In this document: one piece after another, positions 9,334-17,184 of the stretch
How the letters are laid out: every line of letters starts with the position of its first letter
Position numbering within the stretch: the stretch's first letter is position 1
Program-made: the position numbers and the translations under genes
Assembly (NCBI RefSeq): GCF_003991875.1
Contig: NZ_CP031423.1
Coordinates: 2,914,001 to 2,978,000, forward strand
DNA length: 64,000 bases
Direction: 5' to 3'
Origin: Microbacterium lemovicicum
GTDB taxonomy: Bacteria > Actinomycetota > Actinomycetes > Actinomycetales > Microbacteriaceae
Notes under the pieces: model-generated
What the model was told of the DNA's origin: nothing
Databases searched by the model: none
Seen by the model: the letters and a program-made list of their open reading frames with translations, nothing else

Positions 9334-10265
9334 GACAGGAAGCTCCCGCGCTTGCGTGTGATGAACATGAAGAGGTAGACGCAGAGGAAGACCACGGCGC
9401 CGAGGGCGAAGGAGATCGCCGACCCGTAGTTGTAGTTCGCCAGCGCGAAGGCCTGCTGGTACGCGTACATGTTGGGCGTGAAGTCGGCGCTGATCGCTCC
9501 GGCGGCGAGGTACCGCAGGATCTGCGGTTCGTTGAAGAACTGCAGGGTGCCGATGAGCGCGAACACCAGGATGAGCACCAGGGCGGGCGCGATGAGCGGG
9601 ATCTTGATCCGCAGCACGATCTGCCACTGGTTGGCGCCGTCGATGCGGGCCGCCTCGTACAGCGTCGGGTCGATGCCCTGGAGCGCGGCGTACAGGATGA
9701 TCATGTAGTAGCCCGCCCACTGCCAGATGACGATGTTCAGCAGGCCGTAGAAGATGAGGCCACGACTCAGGAAGTCCGGGCCCGTGGCTCCGAAAGTTCC
9801 GAAGATCTCCGCGAGAGGGCCGAAGCTCTTGCTGTAGAGGAACCCCCACATCAGCGCGCCGATGACGGCGGGGATGGCGTAGGGCAGGAAGATCATGAGC
9901 CGCGAGAACCGCGCGAAGCGAGTCGTGACCACGTCGAGCATGAGCGCGACGGCCAGCGACACCAGCATCTGCAGCGGGATCAGGACGAGCGAGAACCGGA
10001 CCACGAACCAGACGCCGTCGAGGAAGCTCGGGTCGGTGAAGGCCTTGACGTAGTTGCCGAAGAGGACGAAGCGGGTGCCGCCGATGAGCTGGGACTGGAA
10101 GAGGCTCAGGTACAGGGCGTAGAGGAGGGGCGCCACCAGGAAGGCGAGGAAGACGATGGCGAACGGGGCGATGAACCCCCATCCGATGAGACCACGTCGG
10201 GATCTGCGGCGTCGGGGTGCGGGTGCGACGGCCTGGGGCGCGTCCTTCACCAGTTGAACGGTCAT
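9330..10265 (-). CDS. Sugar ABC transporter permease, MalF type
   Basis: This is the partner permease, 311 residues. A basic cytoplasmic tail (RRRRSRRG) precedes the first helix, and the EAA loop (LYEAARIDGANQWQIVLRI) is clear. It follows the binding-protein gene by 73 bp, a gap that holds a strong hairpin (10295-10331). That hairpin probably lowers expression of the permeases relative to the binding protein. The operon continues through the MalG-type permease, GH51, GH5 and LacI genes. Confidence 0.93.
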   Translation of the reverse strand: MTVQLVKDAPQAVAPAPRRRRSRRGLIGWGFIAPFAIVFLAFLVAPLLYALYLSLFQSQLIGGTRFVLFGNYVKAFTDPSFLDGVWFVVRFSLVLIPLQMLVSLAVALMLDVVTTRFARFSRLMIFLPYAIPAVIGALMWGFLYSKSFGPLAEIFGTFGATGPDFLSRGLIFYGLLNIVIWQWAGYYMIILYAALQGIDPTLYEAARIDGANQWQIVLRIKIPLIAPALVLILVFALIGTLQFFNEPQILRYLAAGAISADFTPNMYAYQQAFALANYNYGSAISFALGAVVFLCVYLFMFITRKRGSFLS

Positions 10266-10294
10266 GCGTGTCTCCCGGAGACGAGGGTCGGGAC

Positions 10295-10331
10295 GACGGG
10301 GGCCGGTCCGGCGAGCGGACCGACCCCCGTC
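10295..10331 (-). terminator. Strong intercistronic hairpin between binding-protein and permease genes
   Basis: Two nested inverted repeats form one long stem: GACGGGGG pairs with CCCCCGTC and GGTCC pairs with GGACC, around a 7-nt loop. It lies in the 73-bp gap inside the operon and has no T-tract. Such hairpins after binding-protein genes usually act as partial terminators or mRNA stabilisers, giving more binding protein than permease. That role is inference. Confidence 0.6.
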
Positions 10332-10338
10332 GCGGTGG

Positions 10339-11706
10339 TCACTTGACGGTGAAGCCCTGCTCCGTGGCGTAGGCGGCGATGTCGGCCTGCAGAGCGTCGG
10401 CGGCGTCGGAGCCGGAGATCGAGCCCTCGTTGATGGAGGCGAGCTGCTGCGTGAAGGCGTCGTAGTAGTACTGCCCGAACGGCACGTACGTCATGCCGGT
10501 GTAGTCGTTCGCCGCCGGCACGTACACCTCCTTGTTGGCCTGCTGCCCGCTGAAGAACGGGATCTCGTAGTCCACGAAGGCGTCCGAGTTCAGCGCGGTG
10601 AGGTTGAGCGGGAAGATGACCTGGTTCTGCCAGCCGTCCTCGAGCGACTTCTCGTCCGCGTAGACGCCGAGGGCGACCTTCGCCGCCAGCGCGGGATCCT
10701 TGGCCTGGCTCGTCACCGAGAACGCCGACCCTCCCCAGTTCACGGAGATCGGGTTCGAGGAGTCCCACTGGGGCAGCGGAGCGGTGCGCCAGACATCGGC
10801 GTCCTCGCCCTCGCCCACGCCGGCACCGGTCAGGTATCCGGGCGCCCACGCGGCGGAGATGTAGGTGGCGTAGTTGCCGCCGATGACCCCCGAGATGTAC
10901 TCCGGCGTGAACTGGTCCTGCGTGCCCACGAGGCCCTTCTCCACGAGCCCGGCCCAGTAGTTCAGGACCTCCTTCGACTCGCTGCCGGCCAGGTCGATCG
11001 CGATCTCCTCGGGCTTCGAGGAGTCGTACCCGAAGGGCGTGGCGCCGTTCTGGTACTGCAGCGCCATCATGACGGCCGGGACGTTCGCGCCGAGGTCGCC
11101 GAACAGCGGTCCGCCGGCATCCTTCATCTTCTGGGCGGCGGCCTCGTACTCCTCCCACGTCGTGGGCGGGGTGATGCCGTACTGCTCGAAGATGTCGGCG
11201 CGGTAGATCATGCCCATGGGGCCGCCGTCGACGGGGACGCCGTAGACGCCGTCGCCGACGGAGACGTCCTTCCAGGCTCCCTCGCTGTAGTCGCCCTTCA
11301 CGTCCTCGTAGCCGAGGTCTTTGATGTCGACGATGCCCTTCTGGATCTGGAAGGTCGGGATGCGGTCGGCCTCCACCATGATCACGTCGGGTGCGCCGGT
11401 GCCGGCGGTGATCGCCGTCTGGAACTTGTCGTACTCGTCACCGCCCTGGCCGACGTTCGTCCAGCAGACCTGAACCTCGTCGTTCTGGTCGTTGAAGTTG
11501 TCGATGACCGTCTCCATGTTGGGGTACCAGGCCCACATGGTGACGACGGGGAGGTCGGCTTTCGGAATGGTGTTGGTGCAGTTGGTGGCGTCGTTGCCGC
11601 CTCCACCGCCCTGGGATGCAGTACCGCCTCCGCCGCCGGAGCAGGCGACGAGCCCGCCGGCGAGCACGAGCGTGGTGGCCGCAGCAAGGACATGCTTCGT
11701 CTTCAC
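10339..11706 (-). CDS. Extracellular sugar-binding lipoprotein of ABC importer
   Basis: This is a solute-binding protein of the family-1 (MalE/UgpB-like) class, 455 residues, anchored outside the membrane. The GTG start is preceded by AAAGGA at 7-nt spacing; the open frame begins further upstream but lacks a ribosome site there. The signal peptide ends in a lipobox (LAGGLVAC), and the Cys is followed by a Gly/Ser/Thr linker. The rest is a typical two-lobe binding fold. It is first in its operon, and two copies of the TACAACGTTGTA operator lie about 100-125 bp upstream. The ligand is likely an arabinose- or xylose-containing oligosaccharide, judged only from the GH51/GH5 neighbours. Confidence 0.93.
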   Translation of the reverse strand: MKTKHVLAAATTLVLAGGLVACSGGGGGTASQGGGGGNDATNCTNTIPKADLPVVTMWAWYPNMETVIDNFNDQNDEVQVCWTNVGQGGDEYDKFQTAITAGTGAPDVIMVEADRIPTFQIQKGIVDIKDLGYEDVKGDYSEGAWKDVSVGDGVYGVPVDGGPMGMIYRADIFEQYGITPPTTWEEYEAAAQKMKDAGGPLFGDLGANVPAVMMALQYQNGATPFGYDSSKPEEIAIDLAGSESKEVLNYWAGLVEKGLVGTQDQFTPEYISGVIGGNYATYISAAWAPGYLTGAGVGEGEDADVWRTAPLPQWDSSNPISVNWGGSAFSVTSQAKDPALAAKVALGVYADEKSLEDGWQNQVIFPLNLTALNSDAFVDYEIPFFSGQQANKEVYVPAANDYTGMTYVPFGQYYYDAFTQQLASINEGSISGSDAADALQADIAAYATEQGFTVK

Positions 11707-11807
11707 TGGAGATTCCTTTCGGTGTGCTGGACTTCTTCGTCGGTGCCACCCCCGGAACACGCGACGCGACGGCCGAGCCGTACGCGTCGCCGTTTCCGGC
11801 AGGTTAT

Positions 11808-11831
11808 TACAACGTTGTATATAACGTTGTA
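11808..11831. promoter_or_regulatory. Tandem LacI-type operator upstream of arabinan/xylan ABC operon
   Basis: The site is a perfect 12-bp palindrome TACAACGTTGTA (11808-11819), immediately followed by TATAACGTTGTA (11820-11831), which differs by one base. The two centres are 12 bp apart. Both have the central CG expected of LacI-family operators. The same palindrome lies next to the lacI gene at 16144, and variants lie upstream of the esterase gene. The surrounding 11707-11905 gap is AT-richer than its neighbours at this point and otherwise holds only the promoter of the binding-protein gene. Confidence 0.85.
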
Positions 11832-11905
11832 GAGAGAATGCCAGCCGACCCCGCGGGTGTCAAGAGAGTCGGCGGAACTTCCCGGAGACTGAGCGGAACT
11901 TCCGC

Positions 11906-12859
11906 TCAGTACCGGATGGGCGGGGCCGGCAGATCGGCGAGGAGGCGCGACAGTGCGGCGTAGGCGTCGTCGCGGTAGCGCGCGACCTCCGGGGCGGTCT
12001 CGGGCGACGTGGCCAGGAACCCGCGTCCCGTCTTCAGGCCCAGTTCACCCCGCTCCACGTGCGCGGCGAGCACCTCCGGCTCGGCGAAGCGCTCGGGATA
12101 GGTCTCCGACAGCGACCGGTAGCAGAACTCGTACACGTCGAGGCCGGCGATGTCGGCGATGGCGAAGGGCCCGAAGAACGGCAGCCGGAAGCCGAAGGTC
12201 GTGCGGGTGATGAGATCGACCGCCTCGGCCGTCGCGACACCCTCCTCCACGAGGCGGGCCGCCTCGCTGAACAGGGCGTACTGCAGGCGGTTGAGCGCGA
12301 AGCCGGTCACGTCCTTGATCGGCACCCCGACCTTGCCCGCCTCGGCGAGGAGCGCGATGACGCGCTCGACGACACCGTCGGCGGTGCCGGCGTGCGCGAT
12401 GACCTCGACCCCGGGCACGAAGGTGGCCGGGTTGCTGAAGTGCACCCCCAGGAAGCGGTCGGGGCGCTCCAGCGCGTCCGCCAGAACGCCGATCGAGATG
12501 GTCGACGTGTTGCTGCCGATGATGGCGTCTGCGGGGCAGGCGGCGTCGATGCGCGCAAGGGTGCCGGACTTGATCTCCGGAACCTCCGGCACGGCCTCTT
12601 CGACGAACTGGGCCTCCGCGACGGCGTCCTCGATCGACGCGGCGGCCGTGACGCCCGCGGCGACGCGGTCGCGTGCGTCCGGCGGGAACAGCCCGCGGGC
12701 GGCGTGGTCCGCAGCCTCCGCGATGATGCGCTCCCGGCCCGCCGCGGCGACCTCGGGGCTCACATCGGCCAGCGACACCCTCCGGCCCGCCAGAGCGAGC
12801 ACCTGGGCGATGCCGCCCCCCATGTAGCCGGATCCGACGACGGCGATGGACTCGATCAT
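11906..12859 (-). CDS. 3-hydroxyacyl-CoA dehydrogenase-family NAD-dependent oxidoreductase
   Basis: This is a 317-residue NAD-binding dehydrogenase of the 3-hydroxyacyl-CoA dehydrogenase fold. The Rossmann motif GSGYMGGGIAQ is at the N-terminus, the family signature NTSTISI and HFSNPATFVPGVEV lie mid-protein, and the C-terminal helical domain follows. The ATG has GAGGAGACAGC upstream and overlaps the RpiB-like gene by 4 nt. The family also includes L-gulonate 3-dehydrogenase and carnitine dehydrogenase. Because it is the last gene of a DhaK/RpiB sugar cluster, it more likely oxidises a sugar or sugar acid than an acyl-CoA. That is inference. The exact substrate is unknown. Confidence 0.85.
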   Translation of the reverse strand: MIESIAVVGSGYMGGGIAQVLALAGRRVSLADVSPEVAAAGRERIIAEAADHAARGLFPPDARDRVAAGVTAAASIEDAVAEAQFVEEAVPEVPEIKSGTLARIDAACPADAIIGSNTSTISIGVLADALERPDRFLGVHFSNPATFVPGVEVIAHAGTADGVVERVIALLAEAGKVGVPIKDVTGFALNRLQYALFSEAARLVEEGVATAEAVDLITRTTFGFRLPFFGPFAIADIAGLDVYEFCYRSLSETYPERFAEPEVLAAHVERGELGLKTGRGFLATSPETAPEVARYRDDAYAALSRLLADLPAPPIRY

Positions 12860-13314
12860 GCTGTCTCCTCGTGCTTCTCGATCAGATCGACCTTCGCCGC
12901 CGACGGCGACGCGGGGTCGAAGCGGTATTCCAGCCACTCCGCGACGAGGCGCTTCGCCAGCTCGAGGCCGATGACGCGGGCGCCGAGCGCGAGGACGTGG
13001 GCGTCGTTGCTCAGGATGCTGCGCTCGACCGAGTAGCTGTCGTGAGCCGTCACGGCGCGGATGCCGCGGACCTTGATGGCGGCGATCGCCATGCCCAGTC
13101 CCGTGCCGCAGACCAGCACGGCGCGATCGGCCGTCCCCGCGGCCACGCGCTCCGCGGCCTCGACGGCGATGCTCGGGTAGGCCGTGGACCCGCCCTCCGC
13201 CACGCCGATGTCCTCGACGCGGTCGACTCTCGGGTCGGCGGCCAGCAGGTCGCGCAGAACGTCCTTGTACGCCTGCCCGGCGTCATCCGCCCCGACGACG
13301 ATGCGCCAGCCCAT
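12856..13314 (-). CDS. RpiB/LacAB-family sugar-phosphate isomerase (DerI-like)
   Basis: This is a 152-residue aldose-ketose isomerase of the ribose-5-phosphate isomerase B family. The catalytic Cys lies in LVCGTGLGMAIAA, the ring-opening His in AHDSY, and SNDAHVLALGARVIG closes the active site. The usual N-terminal SDHAG is ADDAG here, so a conserved His is an Asp. Paralogs of this family act on tetrulose phosphates (DerI, EryI) rather than ribose 5-phosphate. The gene starts 1 nt after the DhaK-DhaL stop and overlaps the dehydrogenase gene, so it works in that pathway. A D-erythrulose-4-phosphate-type isomerase is the leading guess. Confidence 0.85.
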   Translation of the reverse strand: MGWRIVVGADDAGQAYKDVLRDLLAADPRVDRVEDIGVAEGGSTAYPSIAVEAAERVAAGTADRAVLVCGTGLGMAIAAIKVRGIRAVTAHDSYSVERSILSNDAHVLALGARVIGLELAKRLVAEWLEYRFDPASPSAAKVDLIEKHEETA

Positions 13315-13315
13315 G

Positions 13316-15046
13316 TCAGCTCCCCTTCTCGACGCGCGCCGCCACGGCATCGACGATCATGGCGAAGGACGTCGCGCCGGGGTCGGCGTGGCCGACGCTG
13401 CGCTCGGCGAGCGGTCGCGCCCGTCCGCGGCGCGGCACGAGTGCGGCCGTCGCCTCGGCCGCCCCCGTCGCCGTTGCGGCCGCCGCGCGCAGAGCGCCGG
13501 CGACGGGCTCGCCCGCCGCGATCCCCTGCCGGAGCGATGCCGCGAACGGCGCCATGGCGTCGAGCATGGTCTTGTCTCCGGCTTCGGCGCCGCCGAGCGC
13601 GCGGATGCGCTCCACTGCCGCGTCGACCGCGTCCGCGACGAGCGCGGGCGGGTATTGATCGTGGTCGCCCAGCGAGGTGCCGAGCTGTGCGAGAGCGGCG
13701 CCCCACAGCGCTCCCGAGGCGCCTCCGGCGCGCTCGGCCCAGCCTTCCCCCGCCGCGGTGAGCGCCGCGGACAGCCCCGCGGCGGCGCCGCTCCGCTCGG
13801 CGGCCGTCACCGCTGCATCCAATCCGCGCACCATCCCCACGCCGTGGTCGCCGTCGCCCGCGATCGCGTCGAGTGCGCCGAGCTCGGCCTCGTGGGCGCC
13901 GACGACGTCGTGCGCGACCCGCAGGAGGTGGATGGCCGTCTCCGCGGCGGCGACCGAACCCGCCGGGACGGACTCGGAGGACGACGGGATGCCGGAGGAG
14001 CCCTCGACGGCAGGCTCGTCGTCGATCTGCTCGGCGTCGCCCGTGCGAGGTGCGACCGCGCCCCGGTGGAAGGCGGGCGCTGCCGCCGCCGCGGCCCAGA
14101 GCTCCTCGAGCTCGTCGTCGAGCCACAGCAGGCTGACGGACGCGCCGCCCATGTCGAGGCTCGTCACCAGTTCGCCGCAGAGCGGCTGCACCACGGTGAT
14201 CCCCTGCGCGTCGAGCAGGCCCGACACCTCTCCGAACAGCACGAACAGCTCCTCGTACTTGACCGAGCCGAGGCCGTTGACGATGAGGGCGACGCGGTTT
14301 GCGTCTGCGGGCCGCTCCGCGAGGAGCGGCTGCAGCAGGGTCGCGGCGAGGTCCGGCGCGGTCTGCAGCGGGACGTCCTCGATGCCGGGCTCGCCGTGGA
14401 TCCCCAGTCCGAGCGACATCATCCCCGCGGGCACCTCGAAGAGCGACGCATCGGCGCCGGGCAGCGTGCAGCCCGAGAACGCGACGCCGAAGGTCACGGT
14501 GCGCTCGTTGGTGAGGCGCACCAGCCGCTCGACCGAGTCGAGATCGTCGCCGCGGTCGGCGGCGGCACCCGCGATGTGGAACGCGAACACGATGCCGGCG
14601 ATGCCCCGGCGCTGATCGCGCGCATCCCGGGGCGCGCTGGCGACATCATCGGTCAGCAGCACGGTGCGGGCGTCGACGCCCTCATCGCGCAGACGGCGCT
14701 CCGCCTCGCCGAAGTGCATCACGTCGCCGGCGTAGTTGCCGTAGGCGAAGAGGATGCCGCCCCCGGCGTCGGCCGCATGCGCGACGCGCATCGCCTGGCC
14801 GGTGGACGGCGAGGAGAAGATGTTGCCGCAGACCGCGCCGGCCGCCATGCCCTCCCCCACGTAGCCCGCGAAGGCGGGGAAGTGACCGGATCCGCCGCCG
14901 ATCAGCACCGCGACGCGCCCAGGAGCGGACCTGTGGCGACGGACGACACCGCCGTCGACCGCACGCACGACGTCGGCGTGCGCGGTCACGAAGCCCGCCA
15001 GCGCGTCGCGGGCGAAGGTCTCGGGCTCGGACAGGATGCGCGTCAC
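13316..15046 (-). CDS. DhaK-DhaL fusion sugar (triose/tetrulose) kinase
   Basis: This is a 576-residue ATP-dependent kinase of the dihydroxyacetone-kinase family, with both domains in one chain. The DhaK domain (about 1-330) has the substrate-binding His217 in GIHGEPG and the loop GGGSGHFPA. The DhaL domain (about 370-576) has the Mg-ATP-binding Asp cluster in AGDGDHGVGM. The GTG start overlaps the stop of the upstream TIM-barrel gene. In mycobacteria and rhizobia, kinases of this layout paired with an RpiB-like isomerase phosphorylate erythrulose (DerK/LerK). D-apulose kinases also belong here. The neighbouring isomerase and epimerase make a tetrulose or branched-sugar substrate more likely than dihydroxyacetone. 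Confidence 0.88.
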   Translation of the reverse strand: MTRILSEPETFARDALAGFVTAHADVVRAVDGGVVRRHRSAPGRVAVLIGGGSGHFPAFAGYVGEGMAAGAVCGNIFSSPSTGQAMRVAHAADAGGGILFAYGNYAGDVMHFGEAERRLRDEGVDARTVLLTDDVASAPRDARDQRRGIAGIVFAFHIAGAAADRGDDLDSVERLVRLTNERTVTFGVAFSGCTLPGADASLFEVPAGMMSLGLGIHGEPGIEDVPLQTAPDLAATLLQPLLAERPADANRVALIVNGLGSVKYEELFVLFGEVSGLLDAQGITVVQPLCGELVTSLDMGGASVSLLWLDDELEELWAAAAAAPAFHRGAVAPRTGDAEQIDDEPAVEGSSGIPSSSESVPAGSVAAAETAIHLLRVAHDVVGAHEAELGALDAIAGDGDHGVGMVRGLDAAVTAAERSGAAAGLSAALTAAGEGWAERAGGASGALWGAALAQLGTSLGDHDQYPPALVADAVDAAVERIRALGGAEAGDKTMLDAMAPFAASLRQGIAAGEPVAGALRAAAATATGAAEATAALVPRRGRARPLAERSVGHADPGATSFAMIVDAVAARVEKGS

Positions 15047-16017
15047 GACGACACCGGCGCCGGCGTCTGACGCACCCGGCTCTCGCCGGCCTCATACGCC
15101 CGCCTCGGCAGCACGCGCCGGAGGTAGTCGCGGTTCGCCGCGCTCATGCTCAGCCCGTCGCCCCCGTAGTGCTCTGTGCAGATGACCCCTTGGAAGCCGG
15201 CTCCGACGGCGATCTTCACCGCGGACCGGTAGTCGATCACGCCGGACTCGAGGTAGGACGGGGTCGTCGAGAACCAACCCGCCGCAGCATCTTCGTCCCT
15301 CGCATAGTTCTTGACGTGCCAGAAGTTCGCGTACGGCATCGTGGCCTCGAGCAGCATCCGCCACGATTCGACGGGCTCGTGCAGACGGACGAGGTTTCCG
15401 ATGTCGGGATTCAGGCCGACGGTGTCGAGACCGATCTCCTCCACCAGCCGCACGGACGAGGCCGCCGAGCCGAGGTAGGTGTGCTCGTACATCTCCAGCG
15501 AGACCACGAGACCGACCTCGCCCGCGTGGGTGCCGAGTTCGCGGAAGCGCTGGACAGCGCGCTGCCACGCATCGCCGTCGTCAGGGTCGTCGCGGTGCCC
15601 CTCGACGGTCCAGAACCACTGCTGCTTCGCCTGCTCGGCGGTCAGCGCGCGATGCAGTCCGAACGACACCACCTCGACACCCAGTTCGGCCGCCGCGTCG
15701 ATGCAGCGGTGGGCGTAGGCGAGGTGCGCGTCGCCGTCGCGCTCGTCGATGACGCTGCGCCGGATGGCCGACATCGACAGGGCCCGCAGGCCGGTCTCCG
15801 TCAGGGCCTCGCGCAGGGCGGTCAGGCCGCGGGCGTCGAGGTCGCCGTACCGGACCCAGGAGTCGGTGAGATCGACCCCCTCGAACCCCGCGTCGCCCAC
15901 CTCGAGGAGATCGGAGCGCCACCTCTCAGCCAGCCCCGCCGCGGGCACCACCGCGGGATCGGCGTCTCCCAGAGGGAGGAGGGCGGCCGCGATGGGCCAG
16001 GTGTCGGCGGTCAGCAT
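15043..16017 (-). CDS. TIM-barrel sugar (phosphate) isomerase/epimerase
   Basis: This is a 324-residue member of the xylose-isomerase-like TIM-barrel family (AP_endonuc_2). GAAGGAG lies 5 nt before the ATG. The metal-binding residues expected of the family appear in LVVSLEMYEH (Glu), GLNPDIGNLVRL (Asp), FWHVKNY (His) and VICTEHYGG (Glu). It is first in a four-gene operon with a DhaK-DhaL kinase, an RpiB-like isomerase and a dehydrogenase. A perfect TACAACGTTGTA palindrome lies 44 bp upstream, between this gene and the divergent lacI. It likely isomerises or epimerises the imported sugar or its phosphate before or after the kinase step. Confidence 0.88.
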   Translation of the reverse strand: MLTADTWPIAAALLPLGDADPAVVPAAGLAERWRSDLLEVGDAGFEGVDLTDSWVRYGDLDARGLTALREALTETGLRALSMSAIRRSVIDERDGDAHLAYAHRCIDAAAELGVEVVSFGLHRALTAEQAKQQWFWTVEGHRDDPDDGDAWQRAVQRFRELGTHAGEVGLVVSLEMYEHTYLGSAASSVRLVEEIGLDTVGLNPDIGNLVRLHEPVESWRMLLEATMPYANFWHVKNYARDEDAAAGWFSTTPSYLESGVIDYRSAVKIAVGAGFQGVICTEHYGGDGLSMSAANRDYLRRVLPRRAYEAGESRVRQTPAPVSS

Positions 16018-16060
16018 CGAGGACTCCTTCGTCGTGATGGTCAGCACACTACACACGCGA

Positions 16061-16072
16061 TACAACGTTGTA
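16061..16072. promoter_or_regulatory. LacI-type operator between divergent isomerase operon and lacI
   Basis: This is a perfect 12-bp palindrome TACAACGTTGTA, identical to the one at 11808. It is 44 bp before the isomerase ATG and 72 bp before the LacI ATG, so one bound repressor could control both directions. Confidence 0.85.
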
Positions 16073-16143
16073 AAATGAACGGTTCGGAGCGATGAGGGAA
16101 GCGGATAAAGTACGAGGATCGCTCTGGCCGGATGGAGGCGTCG

Positions 16144-17178
16144 ATGGGATCGACGATGCACGACGTCGCGCGCGTCGCGGGGGTGTCGATCAAGACGGTG
16201 TCCAACGTCATCAACGACTACCCGCACGTGCGTCCCGACACCCGGACCCGGGTGCAGGATGCGATCGCGGAACTGGACTACCGGCCCAACCTCTCCGCGC
16301 GCGGTCTCCGCTCCGGGCGCACCGGGGTCATCGGGCTGGCCGTGCCCGCCCTGCGCGAGAACTACTTCGCCGAGCTCGCCGACGCCGTGATCCGCAGCGC
16401 CGAGGCGCACGGTCTCGGGGTCGTCGTCGAGCAGACGAGCGGGGAGCGCGACGCCGAGCTCCTGGCCGTGTCGGGCGGCCGGCGCCGCTTCCTCGACGGC
16501 CTGCTGTTCAGCCCGGTCGCGATGGGCCAGACGGACGCGGCCGCGCTCACCGGCGGCAGCTTCCCGCTCGTCCTCCTCGGGGAGCGCATCTTCGACGGTC
16601 CGACCGACCATGTCGTGATGCACAACACGACCGCGGCGCGCGCCGCCGTCGAGCACCTCCTCGAGCGCGGTCGACGTCGCATCGTCCTGATCGGCGCCGA
16701 TCCGGCCGCCGGCGACGAGGCCAGCTCCGCGAGCCTGCGACTCAAGGGGTACCGGCAGGCGCTGGACGCCGCCGGCATCGAGATCGATCCCGCGCTCATC
16801 CGCCCCTGCGAGCACTGGAACCGCGCCGGCGGCGCCGACACGGTGCGCGGCCTGCTGGACGAGGGCGTCGACTTCGACGCGATCTTCACCCTGAACGACA
16901 CCCTGGGGCTCGGCGCCCTGCGCACCCTGGGCGCCGCGGGCCTGCGCGTGCCGGACGACGTCGACGTGATCGGCTTCGACAACATCGACGAGAGCCGCTA
17001 CTCCGTGCCGTCGCTGTCCACCGTCGACACCGGCCGGGACGAGATCGCCGCGATCGCCGTCGAGCTCCTGATCGAGCGGATCGCCGAGAAGGACGATGCC
17101 CGCCCGCCGCGCACCATCAAGCCCGACTTCCGCATCGTCGCCCGCGAGTCCACCGGCAACCCCGACTCCGCGCAGTAG
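16144..17178 (+). CDS. LacI-family transcriptional regulator (likely master of the TACAACGTTGTA regulon)
   Basis: This is a sugar-responsive repressor of 344 residues. The ATG at 16144 is chosen because GGAGG ends 5 nt before it; an upstream ATG at 16132 lacks a site. The helix-turn-helix (MHDVARVAGVSIKTVSNVIN) is followed by the hinge RPNLSARGLRSGRTG and the sugar-binding domain, which ends with the usual VDVIGFDNIDES region. It is divergent from the isomerase/kinase operon, with the palindromic site between them. It probably represses itself and that operon. The same site upstream of the ABC/GH51 operon and the esterase suggests a wider regulon. The effector is unknown, perhaps a pathway sugar. 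Confidence 0.94.
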   Translation: MGSTMHDVARVAGVSIKTVSNVINDYPHVRPDTRTRVQDAIAELDYRPNLSARGLRSGRTGVIGLAVPALRENYFAELADAVIRSAEAHGLGVVVEQTSGERDAELLAVSGGRRRFLDGLLFSPVAMGQTDAAALTGGSFPLVLLGERIFDGPTDHVVMHNTTAARAAVEHLLERGRRRIVLIGADPAAGDEASSASLRLKGYRQALDAAGIEIDPALIRPCEHWNRAGGADTVRGLLDEGVDFDAIFTLNDTLGLGALRTLGAAGLRVPDDVDVIGFDNIDESRYSVPSLSTVDTGRDEIAAIAVELLIERIAEKDDARPPRTIKPDFRIVARESTGNPDSAQ

Positions 17179-17184
17179 CGGGGG

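Noticed and set aside
16018..16815. 266-codon upstream extension of the TIM-barrel gene
   Set aside because: It is antisense to the lacI gene and crosses the operator; the ATG at 16017 has a strong GAAGGAG.
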